Source of the DNA: Brachionus plicatilis
Lineage: Eukaryota; Rotifera; Eurotatoria; Ploima; Brachionidae
NCBI GenBank assembly: GCA_010279815.1
Contig: QEOQ01000460.1
Location: 920,252-984,251, forward strand
Reading direction: 5' to 3'
Length of the DNA: 64,000 nt
Positions within the stretch are counted from its first letter, which is position 1, and every line of letters begins with the position of its first letter. Positions 34,350 through 46,700 of the stretch are shown in pieces. The translations under genes and the position numbers were made by a program. Under the pieces are notes generated by a model. It made no database searches and was not told the origin of the DNA. It saw only the letters and a list, made by a program, of their open reading frames with translations.

Positions 34350-34545
34350 GTTCCGTTCCTAAAAAAGGAACCATCTATTCCATTCAGTACATTCCATTTA
34401 GTAAATTCCATCTATTCCATACCGTCTATTCGATGCCACGATATGAACTGGATGGAATGAACGAAATGAAATGGACTGAATGGGATTCATGGAATAAACT
34501 GAATTGAGTGGAATAGATGGAATGGAACGGAACAGAATTGACTCG
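34350..34545. repeat. Fold-back tract of TTCCAT-type units
   Basis: The left half is made of TTCCATTC, TTCCATTTAG and TTCCATCTATTCCA words. The right half is the complement (TGGAATGAAC, TGGAATAGATGGAATGGAAC, GGAACAG). GTTCCGTTCC at 34350 pairs with GGAACGGAAC near 34535. It resembles a degenerate pentamer satellite folded into a hairpin. Confidence 0.7.
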
Positions 34546-34988
34546 ATGTAATGGCTTGATGTTGAAGAAAAGGTAGAAGAGGAAGTGGAATTTAAATATA
34601 TATCAAAATTTATCAAAGCTAAATTTAACACTCGAAATTCCGGCGGGTCATGATGACTCGATTTTAGGTTTTTAACTTCTCTATTAATTGAACTAAAAAA
34701 GATGTTAAAAATTTTTCTTTTAACTTCAATTCGTTTTTCAAAAGTAATTAAAACGTAGTGCTGCTTTGACCACTCTGGCAATTAAAACCTTAAAGGATAT
34801 TAAAATTTTTTTTTTAAATTAATAAATCAATATTAGTGAATATAAAATCTTTAAAAAATATTTTCATTTTTCAAATTATAAAGATTTGGCTTAAAAAGAT
34901 TAAAAAAAAATTAAGTCAATCCGACTTTTTTCGACAAATAATCCAAAAAATTATGGTAAGGGTCAAATTTACCCGATCGGGCTTTCTA

Positions 34989-35338
34989 TTGTTTATTGAA
35001 CGAAAATTCTTTATTTATTTTATGATAAAAAAAGATTAATGTTAATAAAAAATATTAGAAAAAATACTGCTACATAGTGTAACATACTTTGTTGCACCTT
35101 TTTTACCTTAAATAATATTTCTCATGTAATAAATTCCAAAAAATAAAGCATCAATAAGATTTAAATATTAAAAATTTAATTATTGATTTGATGTACTTAA
35201 AAAAAGAAAATAAAAATTTTATTTTAGGCAAAAAAGGTGCAACAAAGTATGTTGCACTATGTAGCAGTATTTTTTCTAATATTTTTTATTAACTTTAATT
35301 TTAATTTATCAAAAAATAAAGAATTTTTGTTTAATTTG
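34989..35338. mobile_element. 350-bp palindromic MITE
   Basis: Arms of about 115 bp. The left arm contains TTAATAAAAAATATTAGAAA, AAATACTGCTACATAGTGTA and ACATACTTTGTTGCACCTTT. The right arm (35224-35338) is the complement with few differences, about 115 bp of unlike sequence in between. I could not fix the target duplication. Confidence 0.7.
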
Positions 35339-36067
35339 AAATTGAAATAGAAAAAAACTTATATTGTAAATTTGTTTTAAGTACTGAATTTAAAGCCATT
35401 TATAAACCAGAACCCCGTAATAAGATTTTGAAAAAAAGTGAAATTATGTTTAAAACATTTTTATGTCGGTTAAAAATTTTTTTAATTATTGATTCAAAAA
35501 TATCATATGACAATTATTTTGATAAAAATATGTCATATTAATAAACATTATTTTTAATAAATGTATCTACTTAAAAATAAAAAAAACAATAAAGAAAAGA
35601 AAAAATTAATTTGACATTTATGTTTAATTAAAAAATCTTAATAATTATGAAAAAAAATTGCATCAATTATTATCGTAATATATATATTCAAAAAAAATTT
35701 ATAAATTAAAAAAAAAACTCATAGAATTAATTTCGATAGAAAGTATGAAACAAACTTAATTAGAAAAAAATTAAGAAAAAAACACAAAATTTGATTAAAT
35801 TAAAATTGTTTTTTAAAAGCAAAATTTTAAATCTATTTTCCTTATATGAATATTAAATGAAAATTGAACATTTTTTTTAACTATTTTTGAAAAATTACAA
35901 CATTCTGAAAAAATAATTCTATGAATTGAATTAAATTAAAATTAAAAAAATATTTCTATTCTAAACTAAATAATTTTATTTTTAATTTAAATGTTAAAGC
36001 AAGTAAACCGAAATTAATTGATTCGGTAATTTTCAATTAAATCTATGGATAATTTATTTTTTAAAAT

Positions 36068-36931
36068 TTAATTTAGTAAATTAAATAAAAATGTTGATTT
36101 AAATTTTTCATAGTCAATGAATCCGTTGTTGGCGATCGATTTTATCAACATTTTTATGTTATTATGTGTGTATTGATTACGGTTCACCTTATTCCAGTTG
36201 TTCAGGACCCGAATCACATCAGTTATGCTTACTAAACCATTATCATTGGTGTTGATCGACTCATACAAATTGTCAATCACCATTTCATTTGACTCGAAAA
36301 TTGAGCCAACACTGACAGTCGAAAATTTTTCTTTACATTTGCAATCAAATTCATCTTTTTCCAAGCTATTCAAATCAATTCGCATTGATTCAAAGCCATT
36401 ATCCAATTCGGGAATTACTTTGTCATAACAGTGTCTTTGGAAATTTTCGCTTTCCTCGAAACGAGTTTTTAGATTGCTTCTATTTTCTCTGGGCTTTTTG
36501 TTTGACTTTAAGGCCGAAACAGATGGATAAGACTTTGAAAATCGATCTTTTCTCTTTTTTTTATTTGACATTTTTGGCTCTCTTGAATTTTGATGGTTTT
36601 TTTGCAAAATCTGCTCAGACTTATCCTTGTATACTATTTTACGTGGTTTTAGAGAAATTTTTTCCACATTCAATTCCTTCAAAGTGACATTAGCTGGCCT
36701 TGAGCTTAATGGCGTAAGGAATTTTATGCTGATGTGTCTAATGCCTGTCTGAGTTTTAGACATTTGCGAATCGGTTTTTTGCAAACTATCAGCAAATTTT
36801 GATGAAGTGGTGGTCAAGCTTGAATTAACTGATTTTGAATAAGAAAGTCGGGTAGAATAGCGTTTGAAATTTTCGTTAGATGCTCGGTAAATTTCGTCAA
36901 ATGCTGTAGCTGGCTGCTTTTCTACATTCAT
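36068..36931 (-). CDS. Basic, Ser/Lys-rich protein with C-terminal EF-hand-like pair
   Basis: 287 codons from the ATG at 36931. Residues 1-170 are low-complexity and basic (KKKRKDRFSKSYPS, KSNKKPRENRSN). Residues ~215-287 look structured: DNLYESINTNDNGLVSITDVIRVLNNW has the spacing of an EF-hand loop (N-T-N-D-N-G-L-V-S-I), followed by IKMLIKSIANNGFIDYEKFKSTF as a degenerate second hand. A nearby minus-strand frame (37203-37018) reads LLKFFDTKKQGVLNFFDFFS, also EF-hand-like, and may be an upstream exon, but I found no splice pair that closes the phase. Calcium binding is therefore plausible but unproven. I cannot name an orthologue. Confidence 0.6.
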   Translation of the reverse strand: MNVEKQPATAFDEIYRASNENFKRYSTRLSYSKSVNSSLTTTSSKFADSLQKTDSQMSKTQTGIRHISIKFLTPLSSRPANVTLKELNVEKISLKPRKIVYKDKSEQILQKNHQNSREPKMSNKKKRKDRFSKSYPSVSALKSNKKPRENRSNLKTRFEESENFQRHCYDKVIPELDNGFESMRIDLNSLEKDEFDCKCKEKFSTVSVGSIFESNEMVIDNLYESINTNDNGLVSITDVIRVLNNWNKVNRNQYTHNNIKMLIKSIANNGFIDYEKFKSTFLFNLLN

Positions 36932-37787
36932 TGTCAAAAGAGAATCTAAAAATTTTAACTATGAAATCAGAGTAAATGTGACTTTTAAAAAAGTTTGTTG
37001 GATGGATTTTTTTAAAATTAGAATAAAAAATTCCAATCGATTATTAAAAATTGTTTATATATCTTTTTGCCAAACAAGCAAAACAAAAATGTGAAATCTG
37101 AATTCTTATTTTTTCCATTTCTTTCGAATTCAATAAATTGAATGCTGAAGAAATCAAAAAAATTTAAAACCCCTTGCTTTTTTGTGTCGAAAAATTTGAG
37201 CAATTTTCTGCTGAATTGTTTTAGAAAAAAATGCCATTTTTCAAATTATTTTTTTTTTGAGTTTGTAATTAAAACAAATGTCATTACTGCATAGTTAGTA
37301 AACCAAAAAAAACATGGGAAAGGAATCATCTACTGAAGAACTTTAGCAATGCTGTAAAAATGAAAATTCTCTTCAACTTTGAGACTTTTGTCTTATAGTA
37401 ATTTTACTTAAATATGTTGAAATAATTTAGAAGCATCATAATGATTAGTTATCTTTATATTCTGAACCTATTTTTTGTTTAATTTTATATGACGACCATT
37501 TATGCTCACCTTTAAAAATTGATTATTGATTTAAAGTAGAAGTATTCGATCAAACAAAAAGATTTTAGATAAGAGCCATTTCAATTATTAAAACCATTCA
37601 CATTTTATTCATTTTAAATTTACTAAGAAGAAATTATTTAAGCCTAACGTAACTAGGTGAATGTGTACAAAGAATTCTCTAGGTATTTATTTTTTTTTTC
37701 AATTATCAAAATTTAATGTATTGAATAAAAAAAAAAAAAATTATTTTTTTATTTATTAAGTTATCAAAAAAAAGAGTGATGAAGCGA
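36932..37787. other. Spacer between EF-hand-like gene and IFT139 3' end
   Basis: Contains the possible extra EF-hand exon (37203-37018, minus) and, near 37748-37755, minus-strand AATAAA signals for IFT139. Otherwise nothing recognised. Confidence 0.45.
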
Positions 37788-40700
37788 TTATGTTCTGTAG
37801 CTTTGTCGGGCCTTCTCCAATATTTCTTTGCGTATTTTTGGAAAATCTGGAAATTTCTCCATAACCTTAAAAATCAATTTAATCCTGAAATTCAGCTTTT
37901 AAATTTTTTAAAATATTTTAAATTACATAGTGGGCAATGTCAATCGCTTGAATATATTTTTTATCTTTTAAATAATTGAATGCTAGCTTAAAGCCAACAT
38001 TTGGTTGATTTTTATTTCCAAATGTCCATGCTTTGTAGTAGCAATCTGAGGCATCTTTGTAAGCTGCTTCGCGTTCTAAAATAGTGCCCATGAATTCATA
38101 GGCTTTAGGACAACTTTTATTATAATCAAGGCATTTTTTACAGCACTCTTGGGCTTGATCATATTTTCCATTCTAAAAGAAAGAGTCAAACATTTTTATA
38201 AAAAAAATAAATATTTTTTTACGCTCATGTAAGTGGCAGCTAAAAGTAACCAGCATTTTTCCAAATCATCTGCGTCTTCTGTGTTCCACTGTATAGTCCA
38301 GGCTCGTTTTAAATAATTTCTAGCTTTAGGCACCTGCCGAAGAAGCATGTAGCATTCAGCGATTCCTTTTAACACGCTTGGATGGTCTTTCTTTATTATT
38401 ATTTGTTTAAATTAATTATTTGTAAAATAATTCGAGTAAATAATTACATGCGTGTTTTCTAATTGAACAAAATTTTCCAATGCTTTTTCCAATGATGCTT
38501 TATCATTTGAATGCATTATACAATAGTTTTCCATTATTTTTAGCTTCATATCATTAGGCTTCTCTTGTGAAGTTTGTAAAAGTCTAATCGCTGTTTCTTG
38601 AGATGTTTTAACTTGACTTGTAAAAGTAAAATTTATGTTATTGAAAATCTATTTCTTTTGGCATGTTACTTTAAGCCATTTTTTCTCCAGTTTTCCTCAA
38701 AGCGAATTTCATTATCGGGATTGAGACACAGCTCAGCCATTACTAAAGATGCTATTTTTCCATACATCTTGTCTCCGCGACATTTATTCAAGTATCTCAA
38801 AGCCTCAATAGGTTTCGAAGAAAGCCTTTAATTTAGATACAAAATTTTTTTGAAAAGTCTAAATTTTTTTCGAATTTACTGGTAAAATATCCCCATGGCA
38901 TAGTTATAGCCGGGTTCGGTGGGTGCTTTGGGAAATTCTTTGTCAATTTTATCGAAAAATTCTTTTGCATCTTCAATTTTTCCGGCTCGGTACAAAAATT
39001 TGATCATAGAACACAAAGCATCATAGTGATCCGGCTTTTTTTCGAATAATGCCTTAAAGTGAGAAGTACCAGCCTCAACATCTCCTTTTTTAAAGCTTAA
39101 ATTTGCCAAAATCTTAAAATAATATTACAATAAAATAAAAATAAAATCATTTGACAATGTATTTTCATACAGCTAGAATTTCGACATCAGGGTCTGACGT
39201 TGTTTTTATTAAATGATGGCATAATTGGGCACATGTTTCCAAATTTTCGGTCTTTAAATAATGCTCCGCAAGCATTAATTGTGCCTTGAAAATTTTTGTT
39301 TAAGTTTAGCTAAAATCCTGTTTCATAATTTTTTTTACTTCTTTGTCGTTTTCATCCTGTAAAATAGCTTCTTTTAAGGCTTTTTCAGCAGAATTATAAT
39401 CTTTACTTTCAGCATGATGTTCAAAAAATTTCTTTTGGACTCTTTTATTTAATTTAAATGAATTTTTTTATTTTTTTAATAATTGCTAATTGTTATCTAG
39501 GAAAAATATTAATTCACTTATTTAAGACGTAAACTTAGTTATATTAAATTTGAAAGTTCTTTAAAATAACAAATAATTTAAAAAAAAAATAAAATAAATA
39601 TAAAATAATAGAATTTCAATTAAATTGATAATTGTAAAAAATATACAAACAATGCTCAAATTTTAAACACCAAATTCTTGATTTTTTTGTATTTAAAATT
39701 TTTCTTGTCCGTATGTTTGTTAATTTTAAAGTTATATTTTAAATGAGCCTTAAACTGTTCAATTGGATTTGATTGAGTGTGAAATTTGGGAAGAAAATGA
39801 AGATCTATATCCATTCCATAATTTTTATTGAAAGCATAAAAAAGAATTTCTAATTTGGATCTTTTTTTGAAAGCAGGATGCGTTTGAGCTAATAATTACA
39901 AAACAATAATGAATGCACTTTTTAAAGCGAAATAATAAGTTTTAAGCTATAGGAAAATACCATTGCGTGATCTAATAAAGCGCTAAATTATATAAAAATT
40001 AAAATTCTTCATTTTTTTGAGAAAAATTCTAAACAAAATTTTTTTCCTTCGTTCAGTTAAATTTTATTGCGCAAAAAAACTTTAATTAAAAAATCGAAAA
40101 AGATCAAAATATTCTAAATTTCTTCTTCTATCAGAATTAGTTGTCTGTTTGGGCCCTTTAGATATCACCTGCCAACTTATATCCGTTTTAAGACAATCAT
40201 ATGAAAAAACGTGGTTTTTCCGCCGTATTAACTGGATATATAATCGGAATGAACTAAAACTAAGTGGATTATATTATTATTATTTATATTATTTTTTAGC
40301 GCCCTTCATTACCATGGTAAGGTCAAAACAGGTAACAGAAACCTATTTCATCAAAATCTGCCAGAACCGTCCACCAGGGGACTCTTCTTATTATTTTGGA
40401 CAAATATTTGGCCAATGAGTATTTCACATTAGAATGAAAGCTGAGGGTCAAACAAATAGGGTAAAAGTATTGGGAGGATGAAAAATTCATTTTTAAAAAG
40501 ATGAGATTTATGGTGCAACGAATACAAAAGAACGCAACAAAAAGATAAAAAATTTGAAAAATTTTTTTTAAGTTCAAAATTAGTTCTGTGAATTCAACAT
40601 TCTAATTTGTATTAACTTTCAAATTCTGCTAGTGATGCACAAAATTTCTGCAAAAAGCTCTACTTTGGAATAGAATGAAATTTAATTTTTGCTTGTTCAG

Positions 40701-43700
40701 TTATATCAGAATTTGGTAAATAATGAAGCTATGAATGTTGCACCAAAACTTATTTTAAACTTTAGTTTTTTTATCATCTTATTCTGTTCTTCTGTTCCTA
40801 ATTTCACAAAACCATATCCGTTTAAATTGAATTTAAATAATAATAAATCATTTTATCTTTTTTTTTTATATTCTGCAAATTTTACGCTTATTTACGTAAA
40901 TTAAAATTATAAATCATAGAGAAAGATAAAAAGATTAAAAAAATGAAGAATTTTTTCAAGAAATAAATTTTTTATAAAAATTAACGTGATAAAGCATTTC
41001 TTTAATTTAATCTGCCAATTTCCTTCAAGACATTTTCATTCTTTTTTGAGAAATAAATATTTTTTACTTAATTTTAATCAATTTTTTTCACTCAAATAAC
41101 TTCTATTAAATCTCTGTGTTTTAATAAATTTTAAAAACAAAAAATTATTTTTAACCATAAACTATTATAATTCAGAATAGCCTATTTACCTGACTAAATT
41201 TTTTTTCAACTCGTCAACTATGTCTGGATTTTCAACTTGAGCTCTCTTAATCGCTTTTAGTTGAAACTCTTTTGATTTATCTAGAGAAGTAAGCAGCAAA
41301 TCTGTGCGATTTCGTTTTAAATTTATCTCATATGCTAGAAGATAGCATTTAGAAACCATAGTGAGATATTCCGGATCAGCGTCTAAATAAAAAATTAAAA
41401 TCTTCTTCATAGAGGAAAATAAAAAATTACTAATTTCAGCTAGAGCTTCTGATATAACTTTTTCAGCGTTATCTAATTGATTCAGTTTATTAAAAAGTTC
41501 TGCAAGATCAAAACGAAGTAAATTTTGATGTCCGGATTTCAACGCTGCAGTATAATAGCTAATAGCTTTGGTATACTGATGTGATTTTATCAATGCTTGA
41601 CCGATTTTTCTGGCCAAACCCGCATCTTTTGGATTTTTTACCAATGCTGTTTCATAAACTTCGACTGCTTTTTCCGGCTCTACTACATCCATGTAAGCAT
41701 CACCCAACAAAATAAAAGTACTAGGGTTCTGAAATTTTTCTGCCAATTCCCTTTTAGATAATTATTTTTTAATGTTCCCTAAATATCTATTTTTTTTACT
41801 TGTATGTGGCAATATAAAGGCGTTTGTCCTTTCGATTATTTAGATATATCTTGGCCATTTTTTCTCTTGCCTCTACATAGTAAGGTTGCGATGGCTCAAT
41901 TTTTTTTAAAATTGCCAATGCATTGTCTACATCTCCGCGATTTAGTAACAAGTCAACATTGGCTACCGAAATCCTAGTTTCTTCACTTGTTCCCTTGAAT
42001 TCATTAATTGCATCCTGAATTATCTTTGTTGCTTCATGCTTTGAAAAATTTTAAAGAATTCAGTTAAAAAGTAAAAAAAGTAAAACAAACTTGAAGTTTA
42101 TTTAATAGGTACATTTCGGAAAGTTCGAGATAAACCGAAGCTCTATCTTGGATTGATATTTCGTTTGCATTTTTGGACTGGTTCTTCACTCCGGGTAATT
42201 GCATAGCTAAAACAAGAGTTTTCAAAGCATCTTGATTATTTCCTTGTTGTTTGTAAATTCGAGCTTTTATCAGATGGTATGTTGGGTGATTTTTAATGGA
42301 AAAGTTGTAACTTAAACCGTATTCTAACGATTGATTTGCTGCTTTAAAATCATTATTTCTTAGATGAATCTGAGAGAGAAAAAAATTTATTAGAAAAAAT
42401 TGATGAAGGTGATGAAGGTAGTGAGCCTACTTGAGCCATTAGGATGTGGGCATCTGAATAAGAAGGATCTTTGTCTAAAATACGCTGTAGATTTACTTTT
42501 GCTGGATCGACATCGCCCGAGATATATTTAACTTTTGCCAAAAAGTAAATACCATGGATCAAGCCTGGAACTGCTTTTGTCAATGGTTCCAAAATTGCAC
42601 CACATTTTTTTAATATAGAATTAACAGGTTGTCCGTCTTCCAGCGGCTATCAATTAAATATTATTTAATTTGATAAATGGAAAAATTTTACTTTTTATAA
42701 TCATAAATTTTTGAATTTTGATTTTTTTTAATAATTTGTTTAAAATATTTTATTCATATTTATTTTTAAATCTCAGTCGAAAACTGTCCTGATAAAGCTT
42801 TAATAAATATTGAGTTTTTTTACTAACTTTGTAATAGATAAATTAGTTCACTGGATAATTTAATCAAATTTTACAATTTTTTGGGGGGATTTATTTTTTC
42901 ATAACTAAAATTACTTAAAAAATTTTTTTTTTCTTAATTTGCATAACTTATATTATCTTATTAATTTTGTAAATTAAACATAACAAGGTTTTACACGTTG
43001 CTTCACTGCCAGAAAATTAAAAATTTAAATTTAAAAAAAAAGTGGAATTTTAGTTAATTATTTGCCCCCAAATATCCAAAAATATACATGGATATAGGAC
43101 GGCCTATTAGGCTATTATGCTTTATCATTGGTCTTTTTAAATGAAATTAAACAGGCTTATTAACATGTTTTTAAGTAAATTGAGGCTCAAAATTCAAATC
43201 CAGGGTCTATTTTTTTTCTCAGGATTTTTATTTTTTTTTGATAAATATAAATAAACGAAAAATCGAATTTGCATTGTTTTATTTTATTTGAAAAATGAAC
43301 ATAAAAAAAACTTTTAAAAAAATATGATTCATAGTTGATTTGATTACAAAAAATTCAATTCTGGGGTCTGTTTGGTTCTAGGATATTAATTTTTTAGAAA
43401 AAAAGTACCCAAAAATGAAAAAAGATACCTTCAAAATATACTTAATTTTAAAAAGGAACTCTAAAATTTAATTTGTATTTTCTCGGTTTCTTTTTATTAT
43501 TGTAGATTATTTAATTTGAAAAATTATTATTTTTTTAATAGAATTTACAACAATCCAATTTTTTGCTTTACTGATAATCAAAATCATATTTTTTTTAAAT
43601 ATTTGATTTTTTTTTTAAATTTAAAATATTAAGATTCATTTAGTTTGGATATTCTTTTTCTTATTAATGTTATTTTGATATCTTTTTATGATGTTTTTTA

Positions 43701-46700
43701 TATTAATTTTTTTCTATGAATATATATTAAGACAATTCTAAGAACACTGTATTTAAATACTAAAGTTAGTTATCGTAAGTATATATGTAAATTTTACTGT
43801 TTTTCACACATTTGAGTTTTAAATATAAAGATTTTACTTAATTAAAAAATAAAAAACAACAGATAGACGAATAAGTCGATTTTTAGGGGGCTGTGAAGTT
43901 CATTTCAATTCGATCGTTTCAATTCAGAAAAATTTAAATAACTTTTTTCCTATAAGTAATAATTTAGTCCTGTAAAATGCTTAATGTTTAAGCAACTTTG
44001 CTTAATCTGAAAATATATGTCTGCAAAAACTCTGCAAAGTAAGTGCACAATTGATTTGAATACTTTTTAATGGCGTGCAAAATGCATAAAATTGCAGAGT
44101 ATTTTGCAGACTTATTTTACTGAATTAAGCAAATTTGCTTATAATTGAGCATTTTTTAGAACTAAATTATCTCTTTTAGTAAAAAAGTTATTCAAGTTTT
44201 TCTGAATTGACATGACCGAATTGAAACCAACTTCACAACCCCGATTTTTTGCAACTTTTATTAAATTGATTTCGTAGAATTTACGAAAATATAGTAAGAT
44301 GAGTTTTGGAGCTAATGATTAAAACAAAAGTTTAAAAATCAAATATCATTTTAATTTAGCTTTAAAACTCATTTTTAAAATTTAATTTGTCAGTTGATAT
44401 AAAGATTGTTCAATATTTTAAAAATATCAAAAATTTAGATTATAAATATTTTTGTTTGTAAAAAATCACTTATAACCAAAATTTACATTTCTTCCCCAAA
44501 AATTTATTTTCTCAAAAAATTAAAAAATTTAAACTTTTTTTTTTGTGTTTTAAACAATTATTTTTACTAATAAAAGTGAAAAAGTACGATCATTTTTTAA
44601 AATTTTCTTTAATTCACTTTTAGTATTGTACGCAAATTATCGTAAAATTTAGTTTATTCTCCGTGTCAAACAGGATATAATATCACCACTGTAATATTTA
44701 TAAATAGTTTATGTCCAAGAAAATTATGAAAAAATTAGATAAAATCTATTAGAAAATAAATGAGCAATAGTATTTTTATTATATTTTACATTCCTGAGAA
44801 ATTTGTTCCTTTTCATTAAATTCATACGAAGACTATCAATTTTTATTATTTATTTATTTATTGATTTAATTTAATTAACCTCCATTGTGGAAAAGTAAAT
44901 GTAAAAAAGAAAAATTTTAATTTTAAGAAAAAAAAAATAAATAATAAAGGAGTATGGACCAAAGTTAAAAGTCTCATCTTTTCTTTAATAGTTCATTTTA
45001 AAATATTTCTAAAGTGCTTAGACTTCAAGTTACACAGGCAAAGTCTTATTGAGTCACATATCCCATCATCTGATTTTAGCATTTCTTTGAGTCGAATTTT
45101 GAGTTTTGAAGAATTATTTATGATTGTTGAAAAGTTTAAGTTAAAAAAATTGAGGAAAAGAGCAAGATCAGTTGAAAATAAATTATTTGAAGTTGCTTCC
45201 TTGCACATCGAATGAAAGACAAGAGATGAAAGATGGTTAAATCTTATTGAGTTTATGAAAGAAAGCTATGAGAAGATACCCTTCAAAGTTAAATATCTTC
45301 AATACTTTGAGCACTCTGGACATGTGACATGTTGATCGAAGGTTAAGCATTTGTCTGCTTAGGTTGTTTTGTAGGAGATTAAGAGAGGGTTTTGTCCTAC
45401 AGTTAAGGGATAGCTTTTCAAGACCGTGGGTAAATTGGGATAAGCAGTATGCTAATTCCAGATTCGTTTATTTCGATTAATGGTAAAAATCATTTATAGC
45501 AGGGATTTAATAGAAAAACAATCCTAAAGGAATATATGAATATGAATATTTTTTTTAATTAACTAAATTAATTTTAATTTTTAAATTTGAAAAATAATTT
45601 TATCTAAATTAAATAAATGAAGTGTTAATCGGTCTCATAACATGGACAGCTTGTTGATTAACTTTGAGATTAAACTTGAAAGGAATATATCGATTAAAAT
45701 TAATTTTCGACTAATTGAAGTATATTAATATTATAGTTAAAATTAATACTAGTAAAAAAAATATTTTTTTAACAACTAAAATTGTTCAGCATTAAAATCA
45801 AATTTTTTTATTTTCATTCAGAAAGGAAAAAAAGTATTGTATTTTTGAAACTTACGCTTGATGGAGCAAACGCCATGTATTCTTTGACCAATTCGAGGAC
45901 AAAATCTGGGTTCAAATTGTAAAAATAGCTTTTTCCTAAAGGTAAACCCTAATAAAAAAATTAAAACAAAAATTGATCAATCAACTTTTTAAAATATTTA
46001 CTTTTAATGCTTTAAAATGAGTTGTAATGGACTCGTCTATTAGTTTTACATTTTTTTCAATATTATTTCTCTTTTTATTATAAATAGCCTTTAAATAAGG
46101 ATATTCCGGAAATGTGTTTATATTTTCCATTGTTTCTCCCAAGAATTCCAACTGTTGTCCCACATCTCCTAAATTTTCCTCACACATTTGGCATCTTAAC
46201 TTACCAAGCAAAGCCGGTATATTTGATTCGTCTTTTTTTAACACTGCATTAAAGCACTTAATCGCATCTTTGAATTTTTCTTGAGCTGTTTTTTGTGCTC
46301 CCAATTCGATAAGATAAGCCATATTTTCGTTGTCCAGTTGTATTGCTTTTTCAAGATATTTCTCAGTTTCTCTAAGAACTATTCCACTTCGACCGCACTT
46401 AAAAAAAATTTCCAAAAATAATCGTGAATGAATCAAAGCAAAAACTTACCACTCTGGCAAATACTTTCGAGTAATCATAGTACAATCCATGGCTGCTAGG
46501 CTCATTTTTTTCTATTTTTCTCAAAAGATTATCTATTCCATCTGCTGCATCTGAATATCTGCCATCTCGACATAAAAGTTCCAATATTTGATATCTAAAC
46601 GCCTCTAGACATTCGTTGTCCAACGAAAGAGCCCTAAGAGACACTTCATTGCACTGATCCCAGTCCTGAGAGCACAATTGAAGCTTCATTTTTTCCACCA

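Larger units (their letters stand above)
33970..36067. other. Intergenic region with two fold-back repeats
   Basis: 2.1 kb between UBL5 (upstream side) and the EF-hand-like gene. It holds the TTCCAT inverted tract (34350-34545) and the palindromic element at about 34989-35338; the rest is A/T-rich. A minus-strand open frame at 34781-34398 is a by-product of the TTCCAT tract. Confidence 0.6.

Noticed and set aside
34398..34781. 127-codon minus-strand ORF
   Set aside because: Its C-terminal half is the translation of the TTCCAT fold-back tract and the rest resembles no protein.
40149..40418. 89-codon plus-strand ORF in IFT139 intron 10
   Set aside because: Tyr/Leu-rich with no family resemblance; the opposite strand carries a better transposase-like signal.
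44993..45490. Less A/T-rich part of IFT139 intron 5 as a gene or LINE tail
   Set aside because: Neither strand gives a frame with recognisable reverse-transcriptase or host-protein motifs; left as unexplained intron sequence.
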